Part shown: piece by piece, positions 52,204-60,688 of the stretch
How the letters are laid out: each line of letters begins with the position of its first letter
How positions within the stretch are numbered: the first letter of the stretch is position 1
Origin: Anaerolineales bacterium
Lineage (GTDB): Bacteria > Chloroflexota > Anaerolineae > Anaerolineales > Villigracilaceae
Length of the DNA: 64,000 bases
Assembly: GCA_030834895.1 (NCBI GenBank)
Contig: JAUQXA010000059.1
Location: 229,452 to 293,451, forward strand
Reading direction: 5' to 3'
Translations under genes and position numbers: made by a program
The notes under the pieces: generated by a model
Seen by the model: only the letters and a program-made list of their open reading frames with translations
What the model was told of the DNA's origin: nothing
Database searches by the model: none

Positions 52204-53812
52204 TATGGAAGTTCTTGTACCCTTCAATGGCTTCATTTATTTGATCCATGCTATCCAGAAGATCTAGCGCCTTTTGCAGATAAGGGCGATCAAATTTAAA
52301 ATCATGATTTATAAAACGTATTGGACGGGCAATTTCTACTTTTTCTGTATAAAATCCAGCCCATTTATTGTAGCCTTCTTGATATTCAATATCGAGCTTC
52401 CATTCTTTAGGAACAGACACTGTTTTTGTAAATTCTTGTACACTGAAATAATTAGGAATTATGGTAATTAGTGCTTCAAACTGTGAAAAATCTAATGTAT
52501 GAAGTAGGGAAACTAATCTTGGTTCTAATTCATTAATATATCTTGTATATTCTTGACTTTCTCCTTCCGTTGAATTCCAATAATGCCTCAATTTCTCATT
52601 ATCTTGTGTCCAGTCCCAGCTTATCATTGGTGAGGGGATATATTCTGTAAATGCGTCAAATTGCCATCGGATTTTTTGAGGCTTAATAGAAGAATGCCAA
52701 ACATTGTTTAGGTATACATTTACTATATTTCGTTCCAATTGATCGATTTGGCTTTCGATAAGCCTCTCAATATCTGCAGTTTCCGTCAAGTGGCATTGCA
52801 AAATTGCTTGAAAAGAATATCCTTTCTGAGTACTTATAGCGCCTGAAATGTACTTATACAAAATTCCTGAGCAGTGGGTTCGCGTGTAAAGGACATATTC
52901 TTTTACTCTCGGTTGATTGTGAAAGATTTCTAGGAAAGTGAGTAGATGGTTCAACTCCACAGCACTTTCTTGTTTCTTGAATAAGTAAGTATAGTCCCCT
53001 CCCCACCGTTTCAATTGCACAGTAACCCGATGAAAATAAGTCTTAAATTCTTGAAGATCCTTGGATTTCTCTATTATTGATGCAGTTACTTCTAGTCCAA
53101 TAACCGGTACCACCTTATCAAAGATCTCTGAAAAAGAACTTTGGTCATCCACTTTTCCGGCAATTTTTTCAAGATAATTGAGTTTTTCTGATGAGTACCC
53201 GTTATAGGAAAGTGCATTTAGCGCCATGTGTTGAAACTGTTTTAATAATTCCGGTTTACTTACTTTGCAGGCAACTTTTTCGGAAAATCGCAATAGCAGA
53301 TCTCCACTCATTTGAAAATACGGATAGTAACGATCCCAATTCCACCCACCAGCTTGAACAACTAGATTCGAGATTAATTCAGCCGCCTCAAGTCGGAAAT
53401 GTTTAGGAGTGTACCCTGCAACAATAAGGGATGTTCTTTCAATGCCATTGCCGGAATTCAAGATATTGAGAATTAAATTTCGGTACTCGAAGTCTAGTCT
53501 TTGACTCTTGTCAATAAAAACAAGGACAATTTGCAGCATTTCCGGGAGTCTAGTGAGAGGCAAACGATTGTAAAACCGATCATCGCCAATTTCCCGGTTG
53601 TACCAACTCAAAGCGTTTAATATATATTTAAGAATTTGCCAGGTGTATAGAGATCTGTATTCAATTTTCTTCTCAAAATCTAGTAAGACTTCCAGGGAAG
53701 CATTATCTGAACTGATCAATTTAAGTGAGCGGCGAAACTTCCATTGGCCAAACAAAGAGAGTTGGCTGTAAAAAATAAATCTTGTCGCAGCAGCACGTTG
53801 TTTGTAGTTCAT
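52187..53812 (-). CDS. Unknown protein paired with nucleotidyltransferase
   Basis: I do not recognise this 541-residue protein. It is soluble, rich in aromatic and Lys/Ile/Asn residues, seems all-helical in the first 400 residues, and ends with a short more basic region. There is no signal peptide, no membrane helix, no Walker motif and no clear R-x4-6-H HEPN motif. Its 3' end overlaps the nucleotidyltransferase gene. Base composition is AT-rich, suggesting transfer. The pair may be a two-gene defence, toxin or RNA-modifying unit, which is only a guess from layout. Confidence 0.6.
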   Translation of the reverse strand: MNYKQRAAATRFIFYSQLSLFGQWKFRRSLKLISSDNASLEVLLDFEKKIEYRSLYTWQILKYILNALSWYNREIGDDRFYNRLPLTRLPEMLQIVLVFIDKSQRLDFEYRNLILNILNSGNGIERTSLIVAGYTPKHFRLEAAELISNLVVQAGGWNWDRYYPYFQMSGDLLLRFSEKVACKVSKPELLKQFQHMALNALSYNGYSSEKLNYLEKIAGKVDDQSSFSEIFDKVVPVIGLEVTASIIEKSKDLQEFKTYFHRVTVQLKRWGGDYTYLFKKQESAVELNHLLTFLEIFHNQPRVKEYVLYTRTHCSGILYKYISGAISTQKGYSFQAILQCHLTETADIERLIESQIDQLERNIVNVYLNNVWHSSIKPQKIRWQFDAFTEYIPSPMISWDWTQDNEKLRHYWNSTEGESQEYTRYINELEPRLVSLLHTLDFSQFEALITIIPNYFSVQEFTKTVSVPKEWKLDIEYQEGYNKWAGFYTEKVEIARPIRFINHDFKFDRPYLQKALDLLDSMDQINEAIEGYKNFHNGTSA

Positions 53813-53980
53813 AATTGATGCTTATTACCGGTCGTATTAACAAAAAACCACATAACCATAGGATATTCGGTCCGCTGTGTGATTCCTATATACTTCAGAG
53901 AAATTATACGCCTGTTCATTTCAAGGGACAACAAACATCAACAGAGACCTGCCCACATTCACGCGGACAGGTCTCTGTCT

Positions 53981-55117
53981 CTACTTGATGATGCTTTCCC
54001 AATCATCCTTCAACAGGTTGCCCATCACCTTGTCGGGTTCGCCTTGGGCTGGGAGGACGTCGCCGTCGGGTTCGACGTAGAGCCAGGCTTTGCCCGCGCC
54101 CGTGGGGATTTCGTCGTCCACGGTTTCGATGCTGATGGGGTTCATGGCGGAGTACGGCACGGGCATATCCCAGCGCAGGGTGAGGTTGAGGGAACTGGCG
54201 ATGTCTTGCAGGGCGAGCAGTTCGTCGAGCAGGTCGCTTTCAGCGGCGCTGAGGGAGATGTTTTCCACAGCCAGGTTGGCAAGTTTTTGCAGGATGTCTT
54301 TTGCGTCGGTCGCGTTTTCCTTCGTCAACGTCAGGTGAACGGTGAGGAAGAGGTCGGCGGGGACGATGGTCTCGATGGCTTTCCACGAGCGCGGTTCGTT
54401 CGGCTGGAGAATGACCATCACATGGTCGAGTCCCGTTTGCAGGAGCATATCGAGATAATCTTTGTCCGCGAGTTTGAGTCCGTCCGTCAGCAAGCCGCAG
54501 ACCTGACCGTTCTTCTCGGCGTGGTCGATCAACATCATCAGGTCATCGCGCAGGGTGGCTTCTCCGCCCGTGAAGACGATGTGCGGGATGCCCGCAGCCC
54601 AAGCCTTGTCCATGATCGTCTTCCACTCGTCGGTGGAGAGTTCGCGGTCGACGCGTTTGACGGGGGCATACTGCGCCTGCGTGGCTTCGGGGAGTCGGTA
54701 CGTGAGGGCGCAGTCCAGCCGCAGGGTGGTCCCAGCCGAATGGGGGGCAACCCGCTCGAAGTTCAGGAAGGAGACAGGGTCCAAATCGGGCGTGGAGATC
54801 AGGTCGTGAATCTGATCCGCAAAGTTTTGGAAATCCGCCAGCGCGGTGGCTTTATCCACCCGATAGCGCTTCGAGATTTGCTTCGCCGCTTCGTCGGGTT
54901 CCGTCCCCTTGACGAAATGGAAGGCGTACTCGGCAGCAGTTGGATTGAGTTGCAGGACAGTGGCGGCATTGAGGATGAGCAGTCCCGAACCGTCCTGGTT
55001 GAGGCGGAGGTGCAGGCGATAGGGCTTTTCGTCCGCTGTGGCTTGCAGGTGATGGACGCCAGCGGGAAGCGGCTGGACCTTGGTGAAATTTTCTGTGAGA
55101 CGGTTGAGGATGTTCAT
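53981..55117 (-). CDS. Radical SAM/SPASM paralogue lacking cluster cysteines
   Basis: A 378-residue protein homologous along its length to the radical SAM enzyme at 56798-58138. Residues 55-105 form a PqqD-like domain (LQLNPTAAEYAFHFVKG); the barrel keeps IPHIVFTGGEATLRDDL (178-193), and the end keeps EPDGDVLPAQGEPDKVMGNLLKDDWESI. But the CxxxCxxC site has become YRLPEATQAQYAP (140-152), and the SPASM cysteines are gone. It cannot bind the SAM cluster, so it is probably a partner or leader-peptide presenter for the active enzyme. Last gene in the cluster. Confidence 0.8.
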   Translation of the reverse strand: MNILNRLTENFTKVQPLPAGVHHLQATADEKPYRLHLRLNQDGSGLLILNAATVLQLNPTAAEYAFHFVKGTEPDEAAKQISKRYRVDKATALADFQNFADQIHDLISTPDLDPVSFLNFERVAPHSAGTTLRLDCALTYRLPEATQAQYAPVKRVDRELSTDEWKTIMDKAWAAGIPHIVFTGGEATLRDDLMMLIDHAEKNGQVCGLLTDGLKLADKDYLDMLLQTGLDHVMVILQPNEPRSWKAIETIVPADLFLTVHLTLTKENATDAKDILQKLANLAVENISLSAAESDLLDELLALQDIASSLNLTLRWDMPVPYSAMNPISIETVDDEIPTGAGKAWLYVEPDGDVLPAQGEPDKVMGNLLKDDWESIIK

Positions 55118-55236
55118 GCGAATCTCCTATTTTGTTCGGTACAAGTCTTTTGCCGCGAATTACGCGGATTTTCGCTGATTGTTTTTCAATTTGCGCAAAT
55201 TGGCGAAATCCGCGGCTAATGGTTTTAGGGTCTTGC
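55118..55236. repeat. Spacer with CCGCGAATT/GCGAAATCCGCGG palindromic repeat
   Basis: A quasi-palindrome (GCCGCGAATTACGCGGATTT ... AAATCCGCGGC) fills the 119-base gap between cluster genes. Confidence 0.6.
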
Positions 55237-56241
55237 CTATTTCTTGATGAAACCCATGTCGACAAAAGTCAGGTAGATGTAACCGAGGAGGATGATCGCC
55301 CAGGCGATCATTTCGATGCGCGCCCAGACGGTTTCGAGCGAGAGCGAGAAGTTGTCCTTGATGGTTCCGACGATGCCTTCGAGGTTGTCGAGTTTGTTCT
55401 TGACGCTTTCCTTCCAGTCTTTCAGGTAGAACTCGTTTTGGATGGCTTCGTAGAGTTTGGCGGTGTACCAGTCTCCGATAAGCAGGAGGTTTTGTTCGAC
55501 GCGCTCGAAATCGACCATCACTTCGAGTTTGTGCTCCGCAATCTGACGGATGACCCCGCGCGTGGGACGCGGACGGCGTTTGCCCGTGAAAAAGGTCTCG
55601 TTGATTTTGTCGAGCATTCCGTCGATGGATTCGTCCAACATGCGGTAATGCAGAAGCTGATAGTTGCCGATCTTGAGCAGGGCGATGTCGGATTGGTAAT
55701 CTTCGTGGGGGGCGATGATGACCGCGCCGTCCCAATCGACGAGGGTGAGTTCCTTCGTCGAGTAGCGCGTGCGGGACATCAGAATCTCGTCGATCTCGCT
55801 TTTGTCGAAGACCTCACGCTGCGAGCGGATGAGCTTTGCCAGCGCGAGCGCGTTCTTTTCGATCCACTTGTCGGGCGAGGGCTTGGCGTCCTTCACCAGC
55901 AGGATGGTGTACTCTTCGTACAGTCCGTTCTCGCGGTATTGGGTCGGGATGAATTTGCTTTGCAGGGCGCTTTCGATCTTGGCGCGTTCCTGCAAGACGG
56001 ACGGGTCGAACGGGTCCGCCAATCCGAAGCGGCATTCCACCATCTGCACACACCCGTCATACCGCTGACGGATGACCTGCACCGCATGACCTTCGATGAG
56101 GACGGTTTCTTCGCCGAGGCTGACCAGGTCGATATCAATCGGCTGGAAATACGGCGCGTCCTTCAATCCCATGATTTGCTCACGGGTTGGGGCTTTGCCG
56201 TCGTCGGCATCGGGAAAGGCGAGGAGGTAGCAGAGTTCCAT
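55237..56241 (-). CDS. C-terminally anchored protein of unknown function (DUF155/RMD1-like layout)
   Basis: A 334-residue protein with one membrane helix at the very end (about 307-326, IEMIAWAIILLGYIYLTFV) and a soluble part facing the cytoplasm. The last 110 residues (WYTAKLYEAIQNEFYLKDWKESVKNKLDNLEGIV ... SLETVWARIEMIAW) recall the helix-helix-membrane end of DUF155/RMD1 proteins, a weak resemblance. Function not known. It lies between the PAS protein and the degenerate radical SAM protein on the same strand and is likely part of that system. Confidence 0.5.
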   Translation of the reverse strand: MELCYLLAFPDADDGKAPTREQIMGLKDAPYFQPIDIDLVSLGEETVLIEGHAVQVIRQRYDGCVQMVECRFGLADPFDPSVLQERAKIESALQSKFIPTQYRENGLYEEYTILLVKDAKPSPDKWIEKNALALAKLIRSQREVFDKSEIDEILMSRTRYSTKELTLVDWDGAVIIAPHEDYQSDIALLKIGNYQLLHYRMLDESIDGMLDKINETFFTGKRRPRPTRGVIRQIAEHKLEVMVDFERVEQNLLLIGDWYTAKLYEAIQNEFYLKDWKESVKNKLDNLEGIVGTIKDNFSLSLETVWARIEMIAWAIILLGYIYLTFVDMGFIKK

Positions 56242-56396
56242 GGGTAGATGGTCAAAGGTCGAAAGTCGAAGGTCAGTAATTAGTAAAACTTATCTCAAAA
56301 TATCGTGTCACTCTGAGGTAGCGGTTTTCGCGACCGAAGAGTCTCGAACTTGCTGTGGTAGAGATGCTTCGCTTCGCTCAGCATGACACTCGTAGG
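56242..56396. repeat. Spacer with GTCACTCTGAG/CTCAGCATGACAC palindromic repeat
   Basis: TGTCACTCTGAG at 56304-56315 is mirrored by CTCAGCATGACAC near 56377-56389, a common dispersed-palindrome style also seen at 60587-60690. No gene. Confidence 0.6.
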
Positions 56397-56738
56397 TTAA
56401 CTGCGAACGAAGTGCGGCATTTCAAGCGGGATTTCGAGGGAGATTTCTACGAAGCCTGCGTATTCTCCTTCTTTATACCACGGCGACTGGTAGATGAGTT
56501 TCTTCACGCCGTTCTTTTCGATGGTGTAGACGTTCTTGACCTTCGCCGCAAGCAGCCTTTCGACTTTTTGATGCGAAAGACCTGGGTGACAGTCGAGCAT
56601 GTTCGAGCCGATGAGATTGTACCCGCCGTCGGCTTCAAAAGTCTTGGCAGATTTGTCGTTCATTTCGAGGATGATGCCCTCGGCGTCGCAAACGGTGACT
56701 GCGACGGGAAATTCTTTGATCCAGGCGTGGTCGGTCAT
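56397..56738 (-). CDS. Single PAS-domain protein
   Basis: A 113-residue protein that is one PAS domain: FPVAVTVCDAEGIILEMNDKSAKTF opening strands, then LIGSNMLDCHPGLSHQKVERLL and the closing beta sheet EKNGVKKLIYQSPWYKEGEYAGFVEISLEI. No output domain. In this cluster it may sense redox state or bind a flavin or heme-like ligand, or act as a protein contact. It follows the radical SAM gene by 59 bases. Confidence 0.8.
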   Translation of the reverse strand: MTDHAWIKEFPVAVTVCDAEGIILEMNDKSAKTFEADGGYNLIGSNMLDCHPGLSHQKVERLLAAKVKNVYTIEKNGVKKLIYQSPWYKEGEYAGFVEISLEIPLEMPHFVRS

Positions 56739-56747
56739 GAAAGCTCC

Positions 56748-56780
56748 AAGGATGAAGGATGAAATATGAAGGATGAAAAC
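56748..56780. repeat. AAGGATGAAGGATGAA-type repeat in spacer
   Basis: Short low-complexity string in the gap between the PAS and radical SAM genes; same family as the one inside the glycosylase gene at 22719-22752. Confidence 0.55.
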
Positions 56781-56797
56781 GTTCAGCTTTGAACGTG

Positions 56798-58138
56798 CTA
56801 ACTTGCAACCTGCAAACTTTCAAACTTTAATGGGCATCCTCCGCCGCATTCGGGGAGCAGGGAACAGTCGTGACATTTCTCTGGCAGGTTTTGCCGCTCC
56901 CGCAGTTGGGCGGACAGGCTGTGATTCCAGATAGAGTCCCATGAGTCAGTGAGGATGTTGCCGAGCGCGTGATAATAAGACTGGCAGGGAATCACGTCAC
57001 CGTTGGGTTCGGTACACATGCTGTAGAGCGCAGCGGTGCAGCCTTTGACTCCGAGGTTGCTGGCGGTGGGATCGAACTCGCAGTACTGGGTCGGCGTGTA
57101 CCAGATGAGTTTTTGTCCGCGCGCGGCAGTCTTTTGCGTTGCCATGTCGAGGATGGGCTGCAACTCGCTTTCGTGCAATCCCGTGCCGACGGTGAGACCT
57201 TGTCCCGAATAGATGAGGGCATTCAACCCGATGGTTGGGACGCCAATGTCCGCGAGGAAGTCCAGCGTATCGGGAATGGCATGGACGTTGGTTTTCAACA
57301 TTGTGGTGTTGGTCATCACGTAGAGTTTGGTCGCAAGGACATTCTTCAAGCCTGCGACGGTCTGCTTGAACGCGCCGCCCGCTCTCATCATCTCGTCGTG
57401 GATTTCAGGCACGCATGATTCGAGGGTGATTTGCACATGGTCGAGACCTGCGTCCACAAGCTGCTGGACGTAGTTCATGTCCGCAAGGCGGCGGGCGTTG
57501 GTGTTGAGTCCCGTGATCTGTCCGTTGGACTCGGCGTGGCGAATCAGTTCGGGCAGGTCATTCCGCAGGGTGGCTTCGCCGCCCGTGAAGACAATGTGCG
57601 GCACGCCAAGTTCCCAGAGTTTGTCGAGAATCTTCTTCCAGTGGTCAGTGTCCAGTTCGGGGTAAGTCCGCTCACGGGCGTTGTAGCAGTGGGCGCAGTC
57701 GTTATTGCAGCGGTAGGTGACTGCCAGGTCCATGCGATAGGGCGCGGACGGGCGCGAACTGAATGGCATAATCGTTTCAAGTTCAAGGTCATGGATAAGG
57801 CAGGAGTCAGGGTTTAATAATTCTGAAATCTGAATTCTGAATTCTGAAATGTCATTGAGGGCTTGTGCCTTGCTGACGTTGTATTTTTGCTGAATGGTTT
57901 TTATCGCCTGTGGCTCATCCACTTCTTCAAGGATGAGATACGCCATCAACGCAGCGGTCGGATTCAAGTGCATGACACTGCTGGCATTGACGATCAACGT
58001 GCCCGTGCCATCGGGGTCAATCCGCAAGTGAATGCGGGACTTTTGGAACTCGTCTTCGCGGAGGTAGTGATAAAGTCCCGACGACGGACTGTGGACGGCG
58101 GACGATGGACGATTAAATAGATTGGTAAAGATATTCAT
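56798..58138 (-). CDS. PqqD-radical SAM-SPASM peptide-modifying enzyme
   Basis: A 446-residue enzyme. Residues 55-102 are a PqqD-like peptide-recognition domain (LNPTAALMAYLILEEVDEPQAIKTIQQKY). Cys144, Cys148 and Cys151 of CNNDCAHC bind the SAM cluster; PHIVFTGGEATLRNDLPEL is the SAM-binding strand. The C-terminal SPASM domain has cysteines in GVKGCTAALYSMCTEPNGDVIPCQ and EKCHDCSLLPECGGGCPLK. This layout is that of maturases that crosslink or oxidise peptide substrates. Likely substrate: the Cys-Ala tail of the adjacent membrane protein. In-frame repeat DNA codes RPSSAVHSPSSG (10-21) and the segment at 100-112. Confidence 0.88.
   Translation of the reverse strand: MNIFTNLFNRPSSAVHSPSSGLYHYLREDEFQKSRIHLRIDPDGTGTLIVNASSVMHLNPTAALMAYLILEEVDEPQAIKTIQQKYNVSKAQALNDISEFRIQISELLNPDSCLIHDLELETIMPFSSRPSAPYRMDLAVTYRCNNDCAHCYNARERTYPELDTDHWKKILDKLWELGVPHIVFTGGEATLRNDLPELIRHAESNGQITGLNTNARRLADMNYVQQLVDAGLDHVQITLESCVPEIHDEMMRAGGAFKQTVAGLKNVLATKLYVMTNTTMLKTNVHAIPDTLDFLADIGVPTIGLNALIYSGQGLTVGTGLHESELQPILDMATQKTAARGQKLIWYTPTQYCEFDPTASNLGVKGCTAALYSMCTEPNGDVIPCQSYYHALGNILTDSWDSIWNHSLSAQLRERQNLPEKCHDCSLLPECGGGCPLKFESLQVAS
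57820..57851. repeat. ATTCTGAAATCTGAATTCTG repeat in the radical SAM gene
   Basis: Low-complexity string in frame within the linker after the PqqD domain. Confidence 0.55.
58081..58112. repeat. GACGGACTGTGGACGGCGG repeat near the radical SAM start
   Basis: In-frame repeat related to 4104-4153; it codes for the odd SSAVHSPSSG stretch at the N-terminus. Confidence 0.55.
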
Positions 58139-58262
58139 GATTTACCTGTAAATAAATGTGGTCTCGGCACCTGCACTTGCGCGCTGGCGCAAGTGTACGC
58201 CCCGCAACGAACATGCGGGGCTACTCGACCACCACTGATTGCTGATGACTGATTACTCACTA
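58139..58262. repeat. Spacer with two stable hairpins
   Basis: ACTTGCGC-GCTG-GCGCAAGT (about 58175-58194) and GCCCCGC-AACGAACAT-GCGGGGC (58199-58221), then GATTGCTGATGACTGATTAC repeat text. No gene. The hairpins may protect or separate the two messages. Confidence 0.6.
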
Positions 58263-59921
58263 CTATCTTCCGCCACCCGCACATGCGCAGGCGCAACCAG
58301 CACAGGCGCAGGCACAGGCGCAACCGCCGCCAGAGCGTCCGCTGCCACCACTTCGGCTGGGAGGAGGAGGCGGATTGGTCTTGCCCGTGATTTTTTCGGT
58401 GAAGGTGTTGACGTTGCCGATTGTCTTCTGCGAGAAGGTCTGGACTCCCGTCACCATTTGGGCGGCAAAGTCCGCGCCAGGCAGGGAATTACTGCTGGTG
58501 GAAATGGGACGATTGGTCGGGAAAGAGGAAGGGGGTGAGGGAGGTGGCGCGGGACGATAGGTCGGGTCGTAGGAACCCCACCAATGCGGCATGAAGATAG
58601 GTCCGCTGAAGGTGCGACGCGTGCGGTCGTCGTAGTCTTTGTCGAGCATGGTCCATTCGAGAGCTTCTTCATATTTCTGGCTCTTGACCTCGGGTGTGTC
58701 GGCGGCTTCGATCTGCTGCCAGGCGCGTTCCATGATGGACTTGTAGTAGTCTATTGTTTCCTTGCGGCTGAACCCTTTCATCTTTTCAGAAACTGACTTG
58801 ACGAACTTGACCATCATATCCTGAATGGCGCGGCTGCGCTTGGGAGCATCAAGCTCTTTGAACGCGGCGAGGAAGTCCTTCTCGTACTCGTGGAGTTTTT
58901 CGGGCAGCGGGGAGGCGATCTCCAGTTTGAGCGGGTCGCGGGTGACAACTTTGGCGGCATCCTTCTTGACGACGCCGAACAGGATCATGGTCAACACTTT
59001 GTCGAGCGGCTGCTCCATGAGGATGGCGGATTCGACGGCAGTGAGTCCGCGCTTGATGCCGTGACCTTCAATCGAGACTTTGGGCGGCAGGTATTGCATC
59101 TTGCGTCTCTTGCCTTGTATGGCTGAGATGATAGGCATTCCACCAAACATGAAAACGAAAAATCCGCCACAGCAAATGGAGGAAAGCGCGTCACTGCTGA
59201 TAAGCGGCTTGGATGGTTTGGTCATGATGCTTTCCGCAGGGACATAACTGCGCGGAAAGGAGGAACCGAATAAATAATAAGTTGACGCGCTGGCGGCGGG
59301 GGAATGCCAGGTATAGGTGACGCGGTTCTGGTCATCGTAGTCGGCAGTTGGTTCGGAAGGGAAGCCCGAAGGCGCGGTGTGCCAGCGTGGTTCGTCGGAT
59401 TTCATGTTGGGCGGCAGGTGATAGATCATGGTGAAATCGGTGCTGCCCGTCACATATTCCGAGCCGAAGTAGGTCGGCGCAAAGACGGCGCTGGCGTAGG
59501 CTTCATCCTCATCGTCGGGATACAGCACACCCGTGATTTTCCCAATGTAAACATGAACTGTGGCTTTCCCGCTGTCGGGGATGGAGCGATTTCCCATTAC
59601 GACGGCGAAACCAGAACCACCTCCCTGATAGTCGCCCTTCGAGACATCCACGGGCACGCCATCCACGTCGGCTTTGACCGTGTTCATGTCGAAGTTGTAG
59701 TTGGGCATCCCCACATCCACAAAGTCAATCACATGCGAGCCGCTTTGGTTGACAAACGTCCACTTGTAATCCAGCGACATACTGCCGTCCGAATTCCAGA
59801 AGACGTTCACCACCTGCTTTTCGACTTGAAAATAGTAAGGCGCGTCCTGAGCAGATGCGGACGCCGTCACCGCGAACGCAAGGATAAAAACAAATAATGA
59901 GATGAGGATTCTTTTCAGCAT
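58263..59921 (-). CDS. DUF2207-like membrane protein with Cys-Ala tail
   Basis: A 552-residue protein: signal peptide (1-24), an outside beta-rich DUF2207-like domain (25-235), a membrane helix with paired Cys (about 247-268, LSSICCGGFFVFMFGGM), a basic helical cytoplasmic domain to about 460, a Pro/Ser linker, and a last part CACACACA-G-CACACA-GGGR with 7 cysteines alternating with alanines. Many DUF2207 proteins have Gly/Ser/Cys-rich ends, but this Cys-Ala pattern beside a PqqD-radical SAM-SPASM enzyme suggests it is modified. Topology puts the tail on the same side as the SAM enzymes, provided there is only one helix. Confidence 0.8.
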   Translation of the reverse strand: MLKRILISLFVFILAFAVTASASAQDAPYYFQVEKQVVNVFWNSDGSMSLDYKWTFVNQSGSHVIDFVDVGMPNYNFDMNTVKADVDGVPVDVSKGDYQGGGSGFAVVMGNRSIPDSGKATVHVYIGKITGVLYPDDEDEAYASAVFAPTYFGSEYVTGSTDFTMIYHLPPNMKSDEPRWHTAPSGFPSEPTADYDDQNRVTYTWHSPAASASTYYLFGSSFPRSYVPAESIMTKPSKPLISSDALSSICCGGFFVFMFGGMPIISAIQGKRRKMQYLPPKVSIEGHGIKRGLTAVESAILMEQPLDKVLTMILFGVVKKDAAKVVTRDPLKLEIASPLPEKLHEYEKDFLAAFKELDAPKRSRAIQDMMVKFVKSVSEKMKGFSRKETIDYYKSIMERAWQQIEAADTPEVKSQKYEEALEWTMLDKDYDDRTRRTFSGPIFMPHWWGSYDPTYRPAPPPSPPSSFPTNRPISTSSNSLPGADFAAQMVTGVQTFSQKTIGNVNTFTEKITGKTNPPPPPSRSGGSGRSGGGCACACACAGCACACAGGGR

Positions 59922-60007
59922 GAAAGCTCCTTCAATTTACGATTTATGATTTTGGATTTACGATTGAGTTCAATCGCAAATTGTAAATGGTCAAATCGTA
60001 AATCGCT
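59922..60007. repeat. Spacer with ATTTACGATTTATGATTTTGG repeats
   Basis: 86 bases of TTTACGATTT/AAATCGTAAA variants, partly palindromic. No gene. Confidence 0.55.
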
Positions 60008-60409
60008 CTACCATTTCGGTTCTTCGGTCATTTGATAAACGGTGTGACAATACGGGCAGTTGACCATCGGCGCGCCGTTGGCGAGGGTGATGTCTTTTGC
60101 GGATAGCGTCCCGCCGCAGGAGCGGCATTTGACTTCCTCGATCTTGGTCTCGCCTGGCAGATCCACCTTCATTGTCACCTGCTGAACGACTTCGGTCTTT
60201 GTCCCCTTCAACGCGGCGATGACCATGCCTGCCCCGCCTGCAAGCACGAGCAAACCAAAAACACCTAAAATCAAGCCAATTACCACCCAGTTCGACTGTC
60301 CATTAGGGGCAGTTGAGCCATAAAGCGTGATGCCGCCAAACGCCAGCAGGCACAAACCGATCAAAAATAGAATTCCAGCACCGATGTAAAGAAGGGTTTT
60401 GTTTGCCAT
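60008..60409 (-). CDS. Small membrane protein with C-terminal zinc ribbon
   Basis: A 133-residue protein; the ATG at 60409 has AAGGAG about 9 bases ahead, better than the longer frame to 60442. Two helices (about 5-25 and 40-65) precede a zinc ribbon CRSCGGTL ... CPYCHTVYQ. Such small TM-plus-ribbon proteins often accompany DUF2207/TPM-type membrane proteins. It heads the six-gene cluster and is probably transcribed with the next genes. Confidence 0.7.
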   Translation of the reverse strand: MANKTLLYIGAGILFLIGLCLLAFGGITLYGSTAPNGQSNWVVIGLILGVFGLLVLAGGAGMVIAALKGTKTEVVQQVTMKVDLPGETKIEEVKCRSCGGTLSAKDITLANGAPMVNCPYCHTVYQMTEEPKW

Positions 60410-60442
60410 GTTACAAGACTCCTTGTATTGTGGAGTCCGCAA

Positions 60443-60688
60443 GTTCTCCTTACGGACATGCCAGAAATAGAACTTCTGGACTCTTATACATACGCCAAGT
60501 CTAGCATTTTCGTCTCATTCGGGCAATTGACATTTGTCCTTATATTTCGCCTGTCCTTGTCCAATTCCAGGAGGTGTGCTTCCCTGAGCGACACCTGCAC
60601 TGCACCATACGTAACGGGTGCAAGTAAGCGAAGGGTCTCTATTTCTGAAAGCAGAGATGCTTCGCCGCAAGCGGCTCAGCATGACACG
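60443..60688. repeat. Spacer with CTGAGCGA...GCGGCTCAGCATGACAC palindrome
   Basis: 246 bases without a supported gene. 60583-60690 contains inverted copies of CCCTGAGCGACAC and GCTCAGCATGACAC and an inner AAGGGTCTC/GAGATGCTTCGC pair. Confidence 0.6.

Noticed and set aside
53879..56247. Two long plus-strand ORFs (446 and 371 codons) opposite the degenerate radical SAM and C-anchored genes
   Set aside because: Translations are rich in Arg/Val/Glu with no motifs; the minus-strand proteins have clear homology to the radical SAM enzyme and a real membrane end.
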